DNA of 64,000 bases from DASUPK01 sp963736685 (lineage in GTDB: Bacteria; Actinomycetota; Thermoleophilia; Solirubrobacterales; 70-9): assembly GCA_963736685.1 (NCBI GenBank), contig CAVTPZ010000008.1:5929-69928 (forward strand). The letters run 5' to 3'. Both the position numbers and the translations under genes were made by a program. Below are positions 49,222 through 57,286 of this stretch, piece after piece (the stretch's first letter is position 1; every line of letters begins with the position of its first letter). The notes under the pieces were generated by a model. The model ran no database searches and was not told the origin of the DNA. It saw only the letters and a list, made by a program, of their open reading frames with translations.

Positions 49222-50092
49222 ATGCGTCGAGGAAGGATCTGACGGCGTCGGCGAATTCCACCGGCCACTGAAAGAGGAAGCCGTGGCCGGCGTCGGGAAA
49301 GATGCGCACCCTGGCGTTAGGCAGGTTCTCCCCGAGGATGTGGGTGTTGATCGTCGGGATCATCGTGTCGTTGTCGCCGTTCGCGACCAGGGTCGGCTGT
49401 CGGATCCCCGCCAGGCGGTTGAGCTGCGAGAGGTCGGGGATGCCCCACTCGACGATCGCGTCGTACTGCGCTTCCGAGACCTGATCTCCGTTCGGCCTAT
49501 CGCGGTCCTCCTTGCGCTCGCCGAAGGCGCGAGCCAGGTACTCGCCTCCCAGCTTCTTGCTGGTCTCGGTGTGCTCGAAGAACAGCCAGAGGAGCTCATC
49601 CGGGCCGTTGTCATCGGCCCTGGCCACCGCGGCGACGTCGGGGGCCCAGCCGTGCATCAGCTGGCCTCCCCCGCGCGGTCCGGTGCCGGCCAACACCAGC
49701 CGCCGCACCAACGGAGGGCGCAGCAGCGCCAGGTCCTGGGCGACCATGCCACCCAGCGAGTAGCCGAGCAGATCGAGCTCGGTGAGCTCGAGCGCGTCGC
49801 AGAACGAGATCGCGTCCCGCGCCATCTCCGTCACTGTGCGGGGAACGACCCCTGAGGAGAGCCCCACCCCGGTGTTGTCCAGGAGGATCACCTCGCGGTG
49901 CTCGGCGATCGTGTCGACCAGCAGCGGGTCCCAGTTGTCGATGTTCCCGCGGAAGTGCTGGAGGAACAGCAGAGGCGGCGCGTCGGTACCTGCGTCGCCG
50001 AACCGCCGGTAGGCGTAGCTGATTCCATTCGCCGCATCGACGGTCAGGTTCGCGGCGCTCGCCTGCCCTTCACTCGTGGTCGCGGTCGCCAT
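49220..50092 (-). CDS. Alpha/beta hydrolase
   Basis: The 290-aa protein has PPLLFLQHFRGNIDNWDPLL, where the usual HG oxyanion motif reads QHFRG. It has DNTGVGLSSG, a Ser nucleophile in LLGYSLGGMVAQ and a C-terminal His in FPDAGHGFLFQWP, with Asp in NGDNDTMIP. This is the pattern of the hydrolase subgroup near haloperoxidases and meta-cleavage hydrolases. The substrate is unknown. It is encoded six bases after the small membrane gene in the same run. Confidence 0.9.
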   Translation of the reverse strand: MATATTSEGQASAANLTVDAANGISYAYRRFGDAGTDAPPLLFLQHFRGNIDNWDPLLVDTIAEHREVILLDNTGVGLSSGVVPRTVTEMARDAISFCDALELTELDLLGYSLGGMVAQDLALLRPPLVRRLVLAGTGPRGGGQLMHGWAPDVAAVARADDNGPDELLWLFFEHTETSKKLGGEYLARAFGERKEDRDRPNGDQVSEAQYDAIVEWGIPDLSQLNRLAGIRQPTLVANGDNDTMIPTINTHILGENLPNARVRIFPDAGHGFLFQWPVEFADAVRSFLDA

Positions 50093-50098
50093 CGTCGC

Positions 50099-50248
50099 TC
50101 ACCACCAGGGCCACGGCGAGATGATCAGGAGGATCACCAGCGCCCAGATCACCACCATCCACCAGGTGGAGTTGAACCCCATGAGATCGGAGCGGCGGCG
50201 CGGCTCCGGCCTGAGCTGGTACCAGCGGCGTTCGGCGTGCTCAGGCAT
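50099..50248 (-). CDS. 49-aa single-pass membrane protein
   Basis: The ATG at 50248 overlaps the end of the preceding hydrolase gene by 8 bp. The protein has an Arg-rich N-terminus (RRWYQLRPEPRRR) and a C-terminal membrane helix WWMVVIWALVILLIISPWPWW, so it is probably tail-anchored. The C-terminal WPWW is striking. No family is recognised. Its place between two hydrolase genes suggests it may bring the enzymes to the membrane, which is speculation. Confidence 0.6.
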   Translation of the reverse strand: MPEHAERRWYQLRPEPRRRSDLMGFNSTWWMVVIWALVILLIISPWPWW

Positions 50249-51197
50249 GGACCTCCGCCCCCGTCTTGTACGGGGCCAGGAACTCGGTGACCGCCGCGAG
50301 CAGTGCCTCGGGGGCCTCCTCGGCAACCCAGTGACCGCTGTCGGGAAGGACGACCGTCTGGACGTCCTCCGCGACGAGCTTCATCGTCTCCGCCGCCATT
50401 TCCCCTCCGCTCAGGGCTCCTCCGATCCCGAGAACGGGCATGCCCAGTCGCCGGTCCCTGCGCTCCTGGTTCTGCTCGATGGTGGCGTCGATCGCGCGGT
50501 ACCAGCCGAAACTGCCGCGCAGGGCGTCCGGCCGCGAGGCGAGGGTCTCGACGTAGTAGGAGACGACCTCGTCGGGCAGCGGGTGCCCGGCCGAGGCGGC
50601 GAACTCTGCGCCGAAATAGACGTCCTCCTTCCCCCTGACGAGCTCCTCGTTCACCTCCGGCTCGAGCCGGTTGAAGGGGATGTGCCAGAGACGGGCGTTG
50701 ATCGGCCCCGGAATGACCAGGGGCGGCGAAGGCGAGATGCCGGGGATGAACGCCTCCGAGACGATCAGGCGCTCGACGCGCTCCGGATGATCCGCAGCCA
50801 GTGCGTACGCGATCGGCATACCGGTGTCGGTCCCATAGATGGCGAACCGCGCGTGGCCGAGCGAGTCCATCAGGCCGGCCAGGTCCTCGGCGAGGGTTCC
50901 CAGGTCGTAGCCATCCTCGGGTGTGCCGGACAGTCCGATGCCGCGTTGGTCGACCGCGATCACCTCGAAGTCATGGGCCAGCGCCGGCATGACCATGCGC
51001 CACGCGTACCAGGTCTGAGGCCAGCCATGGACCAGCAGAAGGGGCGGCCCCTCGCCGCCGATCACCGCATGCAGGCGCAAGTCACCGGTATCCACGAAGT
51101 GGCTGGTGAACGTGTCCGCGAATCCCTCAGGCAACTCGGGCACGTCAGAGACGGAGCCACGCCCTTCGGCGGTGGTCAGGTCGGTGGTGGCCGTCAT
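50241..51197 (-). CDS. Alpha/beta hydrolase, epoxide hydrolase/dehalogenase-like
   Basis: From the ATG at 51197 (GGGGAT just upstream), 318 aa: LLLVHGWPQTWYAWRMVMPAL (HGWP), VIAVDQRGIGLSGTP, the nucleophile Asp in IYGTDTGMPIAYALA and the C-terminal His in LPDSGHWVAEEAPEALL. Asp as nucleophile marks soluble epoxide hydrolases and haloalkane dehalogenases. The HGWP oxyanion motif favours an epoxide hydrolase. It is the first gene of the long minus-strand run and faces the LAL regulator, with operator copy A between them. Confidence 0.9.
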   Translation of the reverse strand: MTATTDLTTAEGRGSVSDVPELPEGFADTFTSHFVDTGDLRLHAVIGGEGPPLLLVHGWPQTWYAWRMVMPALAHDFEVIAVDQRGIGLSGTPEDGYDLGTLAEDLAGLMDSLGHARFAIYGTDTGMPIAYALAADHPERVERLIVSEAFIPGISPSPPLVIPGPINARLWHIPFNRLEPEVNEELVRGKEDVYFGAEFAASAGHPLPDEVVSYYVETLASRPDALRGSFGWYRAIDATIEQNQERRDRRLGMPVLGIGGALSGGEMAAETMKLVAEDVQTVVLPDSGHWVAEEAPEALLAAVTEFLAPYKTGAEVHA

Positions 51198-51233
51198 CAG
51201 GATCCCCTTTCCGGACACTTCGATTGCGAGACA

Positions 51234-51291
51234 AGCCTGCTCCCCTCATTCGCCTCTCGCGCCCGTGTAGTCCCTGGTCAAATCCCTGGTC
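51234..51291. promoter_or_regulatory. Operator-like element, copy A, between regulator and hydrolase operon
   Basis: On the plus strand: CTCGCGCCCGTG (51256-51267), four bases, CCCTGGTC (51272-51279) and CCCTGGTC again (51284-51291), a 12-bp period. AGCCTGCT (51234-51241) lies 14 bp before. Viewed from the hydrolase operon at 51197, the order equals copies B and C. The element is 34 bp upstream of the LAL regulator start and 59 bp upstream of the hydrolase start. A role as shared operator with autoregulation is inferred. Confidence 0.7.
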
Positions 51292-51324
51292 CCGAATCCC
51301 GAGTCGGTTTATGGTTAAGGGAGG

Positions 51325-54096
51325 ATGCCTAAGCCCAACAGGGGGCTTCGCGACCGGCTCAGCGAGCGTGAGAGGCTCCAGGAGCTGCTGCACGACGCCC
51401 GCAATGGCCGGAGCGCCGTGATCGTGGTTCGCGGCGAAGCAGGAGTGGGAAAATCAGCACTCCTGCGCGCCGTCGCTGAGGCGACCGAGGGGTTCCAGGT
51501 CGCCCAGATCGCCGGGGTGGAATCAGAGATGGAATTGCCGTTTGCGGGCCTCCATCAACTCTGCGGGCCGATGCTGACGCGGTTGGACGGCCTTCCGCCA
51601 CCCCAGGAGCGTGCGCTCCGGGTCGCGCTGGGCCTCGCCGCCGGCGATGCCCCGGACCGCTTCCTCGTTGCGCTTGGTGCCCTCACCCTGATCGCAGAGG
51701 TGGCCGATGAGAAGCCGTTTCTCTGCTTCATCGATGACGCCCAATGGCTGGACGGGGCATCCCGACAGGTCCTGGGATTCGTCGCCCGCCGGCTGCTGGC
51801 GGAGCCGGTCGCGCTCGTCTTCGCCATGCGCGAGCCGGGCTCAGACGCCGAGCTGGCGGGTCTGCCGGAAATGGTGCTCAGCGGACTTGGCGAGGACGAC
51901 GCCCGTTCCCTGCTGGCAACCGTCATTCCCGGCCGGCTGGATGAGCGGGTCCGGGACCGGATCGTGGCGGAGACTCGCGGCAATCCCCTCGCCCTCCTGG
52001 AACTCCCACGCGGGCTCTCGGCCAGGCAGCTTGCGGGCGGGTTCGGGCTACCGGACCCGGTTCCGCTGGCGGGCCGGATCGAGGAGAGCTTCCTGCGCCG
52101 GCTCGATGATCTCTCCGGTGACACCAGGCTGCTGCTGCTCGTCGCAGCGTCCGAGCCCGTCGGCGACCCGGCGCTGATGTGGCGTGCCGCGACCCATCTC
52201 GGGATCCCCCGAGCGGCACTGGATCCCGCCACACGAGCGGATCTGCTGGACGTCGGCGCAAGGGTGCGCTTCCGGCATCCATTGGTGCGATCCGCTGTCT
52301 ACCGATCAGCCTCTGAGGTGGACCGCCATGGGGCACATCGAGCGCTGGCGGATATCACTGACGCCGCGCTCGAGCCCGATCGCCGCGCCTGGCACCGTGC
52401 GCAGGCCACGCGTGGCCCGGACGATGACGTCGCGAGCGAGCTCGAGCGGTCGGCGGGCCGGGCGCAGGCCCGCGGAGGACTCGCTGCGGCGGCGGCGTTC
52501 CTCGGTCGCGCCGCGGACCTGACCGCCGATCCCGCCCGCCGCACGGACCGCATGCTGGCGGCGGCACAGGTGAACCTGCAGGCGGGGGCGTTCGAGGAGG
52601 CACTGGGCCTGCTCGGAGCCGCCGAGGCCGGACCGCTCGACGAGCTCGGCCAAGCCCGCGTGGGCCTCCTGCAGGCCGAGGTCGCCTCGGCACAGAACCG
52701 GGGCAGAGACGCTCCGCTGATGTTGCTCGACGCCGCGCGAAGGTTCGAGGCGCTCGACGTGCGCCTCTCTCGCGACACCTACCTCGACGCCTGGGGTGCC
52801 GCCCTGTTCGCGGGGCAGCTGGCAAGCGAGGGCGGCAGCCTGCACGACGTCTCCGGCGCCATCTCCGCCGCACCCGAAGCGGAGAGTCCGCCTCGTGCCT
52901 CCGACCGGCTTCTCGATGGACTCGCGCTGATCTTCACCAAGGGGCGCGCGACCGCTCGGCCGACGCTGCGGCAGGCGGTCGAGGCGTTCGCCGGGGCAAA
53001 GGCCTCGACGGAGGAGATGCTCCGCTGGGGCTGGATGGCGACGGCGGCGGCGGTCTGGCTCTGGGACTACGACAGCTGTCTCGCGATCGCGACGAGCGAA
53101 GTTTCACTCGCCCGCGAGCTCGGCGCGCTCGAGGTCCTCGCCGTCGGGGTCAACGTGATGGGTCAGGCCACCTCGCTGGGAGGAGACTTCCGGAGCTCGG
53201 CCCACTTGATGGCGGAGGCGGACGCCGTCACCGAGGCGACCAGAACCCAGGTCGCTCCCTACGCAGGGTTGGTGTTCGCCGGACTCCGCGGCCAGGAGGG
53301 CGAGGCGTCCCCCCTGATCGACGCGACCGTCAAGGAGGCGACCGCGGGCGGACAGGGAACCGCCGTCCAGTACGCGAACTGGGCCAAGGCGGTTCTCATG
53401 AACGGTCTCGGCCGCTACGAGGAGGCGCTCGTCGCATCCAGGGAGGCGAGCGAAGACACTCCCGAGCTCTTCGTCGCCGCGTGGTCCCTGAGCGAGCTGG
53501 TCGAGGCCGCGAGCAGGACCGGAGACGGCGAGCTGGCTGCCGATGCGCTCCTGCGAATCAGCGAACAAACCCGCGGCTGCGACTCCGACTGGGGGTTCGG
53601 GATCGAAGCACGCTCTCGCGCGCTGCTGGCGGATGGTGACGCCGCCGAGCCCCTGTACGTCGAGGCCATCGAGCGCCTGGGGCGCACCCAGCTTCGCCCC
53701 GACCTCGCGCGCGCCCGCCTGCTCTACGGCGAGTGGCTGCGCCGAGAGGGCCGACGCAGTGACGCGCGCGAGCAGCTCCGAGCCGCACATGAAGCGTTCG
53801 TCTCCATGGACACCGACGCCTTCGCTGAACGGGCCCGTCATGAGCTCCAGGCCACCGGCGAGAAGGTGCGAACCCGCCGAGATGAGACACGGGACGAGCT
53901 CACTCCCCAGGAGGAGCAGATAGCCCGGCTCGCCCGCGACGGATTGACCAATCCCGAGATTGCGGCCCAGCTCTTCCTCAGCCCCCGCACGGTCGAATGG
54001 CACCTGCGCAAGGTGTTCGCCAAGCTGGAGATCACCTCCCGCAAACAGCTGCGCACGGCCCTTCCGGACAGCGGCCGAGCCGCCGTACCGGCCTAG
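51325..54096 (+). CDS. Large ATP-binding LuxR (LAL) regulator
   Basis: The 923-aa protein has an N-terminal AAA/STAND ATPase: LSERERLQELLHDARNGRSAVIVVRGEAGVGKSALLRAV (Walker A GEAGVGKSA, about residues 37-45), PFLCFIDDAQWLD (Walker B) and ALLELPRGLS. A long helical repeat region follows, then a C-terminal LuxR HTH: ELTPQEEQIARLARDGLTNPEIAAQLFLSPRTVEWHLRKVFAKLEI. LAL proteins usually activate nearby catabolic or biosynthetic operons after ligand binding. A GGGAGG box precedes the ATG. It diverges from the hydrolase run across operator copy A. Confidence 0.93.
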   Translation: MPKPNRGLRDRLSERERLQELLHDARNGRSAVIVVRGEAGVGKSALLRAVAEATEGFQVAQIAGVESEMELPFAGLHQLCGPMLTRLDGLPPPQERALRVALGLAAGDAPDRFLVALGALTLIAEVADEKPFLCFIDDAQWLDGASRQVLGFVARRLLAEPVALVFAMREPGSDAELAGLPEMVLSGLGEDDARSLLATVIPGRLDERVRDRIVAETRGNPLALLELPRGLSARQLAGGFGLPDPVPLAGRIEESFLRRLDDLSGDTRLLLLVAASEPVGDPALMWRAATHLGIPRAALDPATRADLLDVGARVRFRHPLVRSAVYRSASEVDRHGAHRALADITDAALEPDRRAWHRAQATRGPDDDVASELERSAGRAQARGGLAAAAAFLGRAADLTADPARRTDRMLAAAQVNLQAGAFEEALGLLGAAEAGPLDELGQARVGLLQAEVASAQNRGRDAPLMLLDAARRFEALDVRLSRDTYLDAWGAALFAGQLASEGGSLHDVSGAISAAPEAESPPRASDRLLDGLALIFTKGRATARPTLRQAVEAFAGAKASTEEMLRWGWMATAAAVWLWDYDSCLAIATSEVSLARELGALEVLAVGVNVMGQATSLGGDFRSSAHLMAEADAVTEATRTQVAPYAGLVFAGLRGQEGEASPLIDATVKEATAGGQGTAVQYANWAKAVLMNGLGRYEEALVASREASEDTPELFVAAWSLSELVEAASRTGDGELAADALLRISEQTRGCDSDWGFGIEARSRALLADGDAAEPLYVEAIERLGRTQLRPDLARARLLYGEWLRREGRRSDAREQLRAAHEAFVSMDTDAFAERARHELQATGEKVRTRRDETRDELTPQEEQIARLARDGLTNPEIAAQLFLSPRTVEWHLRKVFAKLEITSRKQLRTALPDSGRAAVPA

Positions 54097-54191
54097 GCGG
54101 GTTGCTGGCCGGCCGCGATCGGAACCCCCCCTGCTCTTGATACTGACGGCGCCGGATGACGACCCGTGTCGGGCTGCGCGGGTCGGGTTGA

Positions 54192-55175
54192 TCAGATCCG
54201 GGAGTCGCTGCCGCTGTGCTGGGTGACGTCGATGAAGACCTCCCCCACCTCGGGCAATTCGGCCCGTAGGCGTGCGTCGACTCGGTCCATCTCCCGGGCC
54301 AGCTCGTCGACCGACAGGTCCTGGGAAGGGTGCACCTTCGCGGCGAGGACCACCTCCTGCGGCGCGACGTGCACGGCGTACAGCTGGCGGACCTCGTCGA
54401 CCGCCGGCGATGCATCCAGGGTCCGTCGGGCCAGCTCGATCCTCTCGGGGCGCACAGATCGGCCGATCAGGAGGTCGGCCAGTGGCCTGGCCAGGCCTAT
54501 CGCGGTCACCCCGAGCAGGATCCCGATCAACAGGGAGGCGATGGCGTCGCTCGACGCAGGGCCGCCGAGTTCGTGAACCAGCAGGCCGGCGGCGGCAAGG
54601 AAAAGACCGACCAGCGCGGCCGAGTCCTCCACGGCGAGGGCGCGCAGGGTGGGATCGCTGGTCTGGCGCAGGTAGCGGATCGTTGGCACGCCCCAGAGTG
54701 CAGCGTCCCGTTTCGCCTGGCGGAGCGTCTGGAGGAGCGCGGAGCCGTCGGCGAGTGCCGCGACAGCAAGGACGATCCAGGCGATGAGATAGTCATCCAC
54801 CGAGGAGCCGTGCACGAGATCGTTGATCGCGAGTCCGACTGACAGGCAGCCGCCGATCAGGAACGACGCGATCGCGGCCAGAAACGCCCAGAGGAAGCGG
54901 AGACCCCCGTAGCCGAACGGATGCTCGGCGTCAGCGGGGCGCCGCGCACGACGAAAGGAGACGGCGAGCAGGACCTCGTTGTTCGAATCGGCGACCGAAT
55001 GTGCCGCCTCGGCCAGAAGCGCCGCGGAGCCGGTGATCAGCCCGGCCGCGAGCTTGGCGGCGGCGACGAGCAGGTTTGCCGCGAACGCGACGAGCAGGCT
55101 GACCCGGCTTCCGTGGCTACGGCTGGCCCGCAGGCCCGCGGCCGAGTGCCGCGGTGCGCGGCGAGGAGGCGTCAA
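54192..55175 (-). CDS. Cation diffusion facilitator-family transporter
   Basis: The 327-aa protein has about six membrane helices. Helix 2 carries AEAAHSVADSNNEVLL (HxxxD), but helix 5 has ALAVEDSAALVGL instead of the usual HxxxD. This combination is typical of the SLC30A9-like branch of CDF proteins, so the metal or even the substrate may differ from zinc. The C-terminal cytoplasmic ferredoxin-like domain reads RQLYAVHVAPQEVVLAAKVHPSQDLSVDELAREMDRVDARLR. It starts two bases from the next gene's stop. Confidence 0.88.
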   Translation of the reverse strand: MTPPRRAPRHSAAGLRASRSHGSRVSLLVAFAANLLVAAAKLAAGLITGSAALLAEAAHSVADSNNEVLLAVSFRRARRPADAEHPFGYGGLRFLWAFLAAIASFLIGGCLSVGLAINDLVHGSSVDDYLIAWIVLAVAALADGSALLQTLRQAKRDAALWGVPTIRYLRQTSDPTLRALAVEDSAALVGLFLAAAGLLVHELGGPASSDAIASLLIGILLGVTAIGLARPLADLLIGRSVRPERIELARRTLDASPAVDEVRQLYAVHVAPQEVVLAAKVHPSQDLSVDELAREMDRVDARLRAELPEVGEVFIDVTQHSGSDSRI

Positions 55176-55176
55176 C

Positions 55177-56064
55177 TCAATTCGAGCCGTCGCTGTTCTT
55201 CAGGACCTCGCGAAGGACAGCGATGTCGCGGCGCCCGTAGCCGAGCTCGTCCGCCCGGGTCAGCACCTCGTCGGCGGCGTGCGCCGAGGGCAACGGCACG
55301 TGCAGCTCGTCAGCCGTCTGCAGGGCGAGGCGGATGTCCTTTTGCATGAGATCGACGTCGAACCAGGCCTCCCCGGAGCTGTCGAGAATCAGCGGCACGC
55401 GCGCCTTCAGCATCGGCGAGCCGATCGGGCTCTCGGTCATCACCTTGAGCGCCAGCTTGGTGTCGACTCCATCGCGCTCAGCCAGCAGTAGCCCCTCGGA
55501 AAGCGCGAGCATCTGGACGGCAAGACTGATGTTGATCGCCAGCTTGAGGACGAGGCCCTGTCCGTTCTCGCCGATGTGGGTCGGCGAGCCGAGGACCTCG
55601 AGCACGGCCTTGACTCGGTCGTAGGCCCCCCTGTCCCCGCCGACCATGATCGTCAGCGATCCCGACTGCACCTGCGGAACGCTGCCGGAGACCGGTGCGT
55701 CGAGCATCAGTCCTCCAGTTGCGCGCACCTGCTCCGCCACCTCGCGGCTCACACGTGGGCTGACAGTGCTCATGTCCACCCAGATCTGGTCGTCCTCGAG
55801 ACCTGCCTGGATTCCGTCGTCGCCAGAGGCGATCTCACGGAGTGCGTCGTCGTTGGGAATCGAGGTGATCACGACGTCAGCCGATTGCGCGACCTCGCGC
55901 GGCGTGTCACACCAGCGGAGGCCCTCGTCCAGGAGATGCTCGTGGCCCTCCCTGCTCCTCGCGTCGCCGTAAACCGAGTAGCCGGCGGAGAGGTACCGGG
56001 AAGCCATGTTTCCTCCCATGTGCCCCAGGCCGACGAAGCCGATCGTCTCCTGTTCCGCATTCAC
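55177..56064 (-). CDS. 3-hydroxyisobutyrate dehydrogenase-family NAD(P)-dependent oxidoreductase
   Basis: The 295-aa beta-hydroxyacid dehydrogenase has IGFVGLGHMGGNMASRYLSAGYSV (Rossmann start), VDMSTVSPRVSREVAE, the substrate-binding DAPVSGSVPQVQSGSLTIMVGG and the catalytic Lys in GQGLVLKLAINISLAV. It oxidises a 3-hydroxy acid or reduces the semialdehyde. The exact substrate cannot be read. It overlaps the aldo/keto reductase gene by 4 bp, so the two enzymes may act on related carbonyl compounds. Confidence 0.92.
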   Translation of the reverse strand: MNAEQETIGFVGLGHMGGNMASRYLSAGYSVYGDARSREGHEHLLDEGLRWCDTPREVAQSADVVITSIPNDDALREIASGDDGIQAGLEDDQIWVDMSTVSPRVSREVAEQVRATGGLMLDAPVSGSVPQVQSGSLTIMVGGDRGAYDRVKAVLEVLGSPTHIGENGQGLVLKLAINISLAVQMLALSEGLLLAERDGVDTKLALKVMTESPIGSPMLKARVPLILDSSGEAWFDVDLMQKDIRLALQTADELHVPLPSAHAADEVLTRADELGYGRRDIAVLREVLKNSDGSN

Positions 56065-57059
56065 TCGGGCATCATCTCCGGGTGCGGGCCGCCCATCGAA
56101 ACCGAGTCGGCCATGATGCCCTCGATCTCCTCGAGATCGGACTCGCTCAGGTCAAGCTCGGCCGCGGCGATGCTGTCCTCGATGTGGCTCGGATGTCGCG
56201 CACCGACGATCACCACGTCGACGGCCGGGTTCGCGAGGGTCCAGGCAATCGCCAGCCGGCTCACCGAAACGCCGAAGCGGTCCTGGGCGAAGGTCTGGAG
56301 CCGCCGGACCGCCTCGAGGTTCCGGTGGAAGTCGTCGCCCTTGAAGAAGGGCGCTCCGCTTCGCCAATCATCGGCGGCGAAGGTCGTGTTCTCGTCCATG
56401 GCTCCGGTGAGCAGACCGTGGGCCAGGGCCCCGTAGACGAGCACACCGATGTCGTGCTCTTCGCAGTAGAGCAGGATCTCGGCCTCGATGCCGCGGCGGA
56501 AGAGGTCGTAGGGCGGCTGCAGGGTCTCAACCGGCCGGGTCTCGGCGAACTCCGACATCTCGGCGGGACTGAAGTTCGAGACGCCGACGTGCCTGATCTT
56601 GCCTTCGTCGACCAGCTCCTGGAGCGCTCCCGCGGTCTCGGCGAACGGAACCTTCGCGTCCGGCCAATGCACCTGGAAGAGGTCGACGTAGTCAACGCCG
56701 AGCGCCTCAAGACTCTCCTCGAGTCCCTGGCGCAGCCAGGCCGGGCTGGAGTCGCGGACGAGGCCGTGGTCGGTCATCCGCAGGCCGCCCTTGGTCGCGA
56801 TCACGACCTCGTCGCGGCGGTGCTCGATGTCATCGCGGAGTGCCTTGCCGAGCACTCGCTCGGAGGCGCCGAAGCCATAGCCATGCGCGGTATCGAAGAG
56901 GTTGACCCCGAGCTGCTGAGCCTGGCGAATCGCGGTGATCGCCTCCTGCTCATCGAACTCCCCCCATTCGCCCCCGAGCTGCCAGGTGCCGAAGGCAATC
57001 GGGGAGACCTCCAGATCGGTCATCCCAAGCCGAACGCGCTTCTCGGTTGATGCCGCCAA
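56061..57059 (-). CDS. Aldo/keto reductase
   Basis: The TTG at 57059 or GTG at 57065 gives about 333 aa. RLGMTDLEVSPIAFGTWQLGGEWG starts the barrel. The catalytic tetrad is visible: Asp and Tyr in NLFDTAHGYGFGASERVLGKAL, Lys in VIATKGG and His in DLFQVHWPD. KIRHVGVSNFSPAEM and the NADP-binding VIVGARHPSHIEDSIAAAELDLSE follow. This is the AKR11/YajO-like general reductase pattern. It may reduce aldehydes produced by the neighbouring detoxification enzymes. Confidence 0.92.
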   Translation of the reverse strand: MAASTEKRVRLGMTDLEVSPIAFGTWQLGGEWGEFDEQEAITAIRQAQQLGVNLFDTAHGYGFGASERVLGKALRDDIEHRRDEVVIATKGGLRMTDHGLVRDSSPAWLRQGLEESLEALGVDYVDLFQVHWPDAKVPFAETAGALQELVDEGKIRHVGVSNFSPAEMSEFAETRPVETLQPPYDLFRRGIEAEILLYCEEHDIGVLVYGALAHGLLTGAMDENTTFAADDWRSGAPFFKGDDFHRNLEAVRRLQTFAQDRFGVSVSRLAIAWTLANPAVDVVIVGARHPSHIEDSIAAAELDLSESDLEEIEGIMADSVSMGGPHPEMMPE

Positions 57060-57163
57060 GACCACCCTCAGCCTGACATGGGGATGGCAACCATTCAAGC
57101 GACGGAGGTGACGCTTTCGGCGAGTCCCCAGATCGGGCGGGGCCACCGTCCGGCCAGTCGGCC

Positions 57164-57200
57164 GGCCAGGGCGCAGACCAGGGGGTCTCACGGGCGCGAA
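57164..57200 (+). promoter_or_regulatory. Operator-like element, copy C
   Basis: On the plus strand: GGCCAGGG (57164-57171), GACCAGGG (57176-57183, 12-bp period), five bases, then CACGGGCGCGAA (57189-57200). This is the same order as copies A and B seen from their target genes, and it ends 53 bp before the next ATG (57254). The AGCAGGCT part seen in A and B is missing here. It is a candidate operator for the operon starting at 57254/57286, and possibly for the divergent aldo/keto reductase. Confidence 0.6.
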
Positions 57201-57253
57201 GCGCGAGCCGCGAGCGCCACTGTTCATTGCCTCGACCAGGAAGGAGATCGCTG

Positions 57254-57286
57254 ATGGCGGGCTATGACTACGACGTCCGGACCTGA
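57254..57286 (+). CDS. 10-codon leader ORF before the DUF3533-like gene
   Basis: AAGGAG (57241-57246) is placed 7 bp before an ATG that opens MAGYDYDVRT and stops at TGA 57284-57286. The A of this stop is the first base of the next gene's ATG (TGATG). It therefore couples translation of the next gene, or is the remnant of a deleted gene. The M-x-YDYDv start resembles flavoprotein N-termini such as the one at 43420. Too short to decide. Confidence 0.45.
   Translation: MAGYDYDVRT

Noticed and set aside
54164..54187. GACCCG...CGGGTC hairpin between the LAL regulator and CDF genes as terminator
   Set aside because: The stem is only six bases with a 12-base loop; too weak to call.
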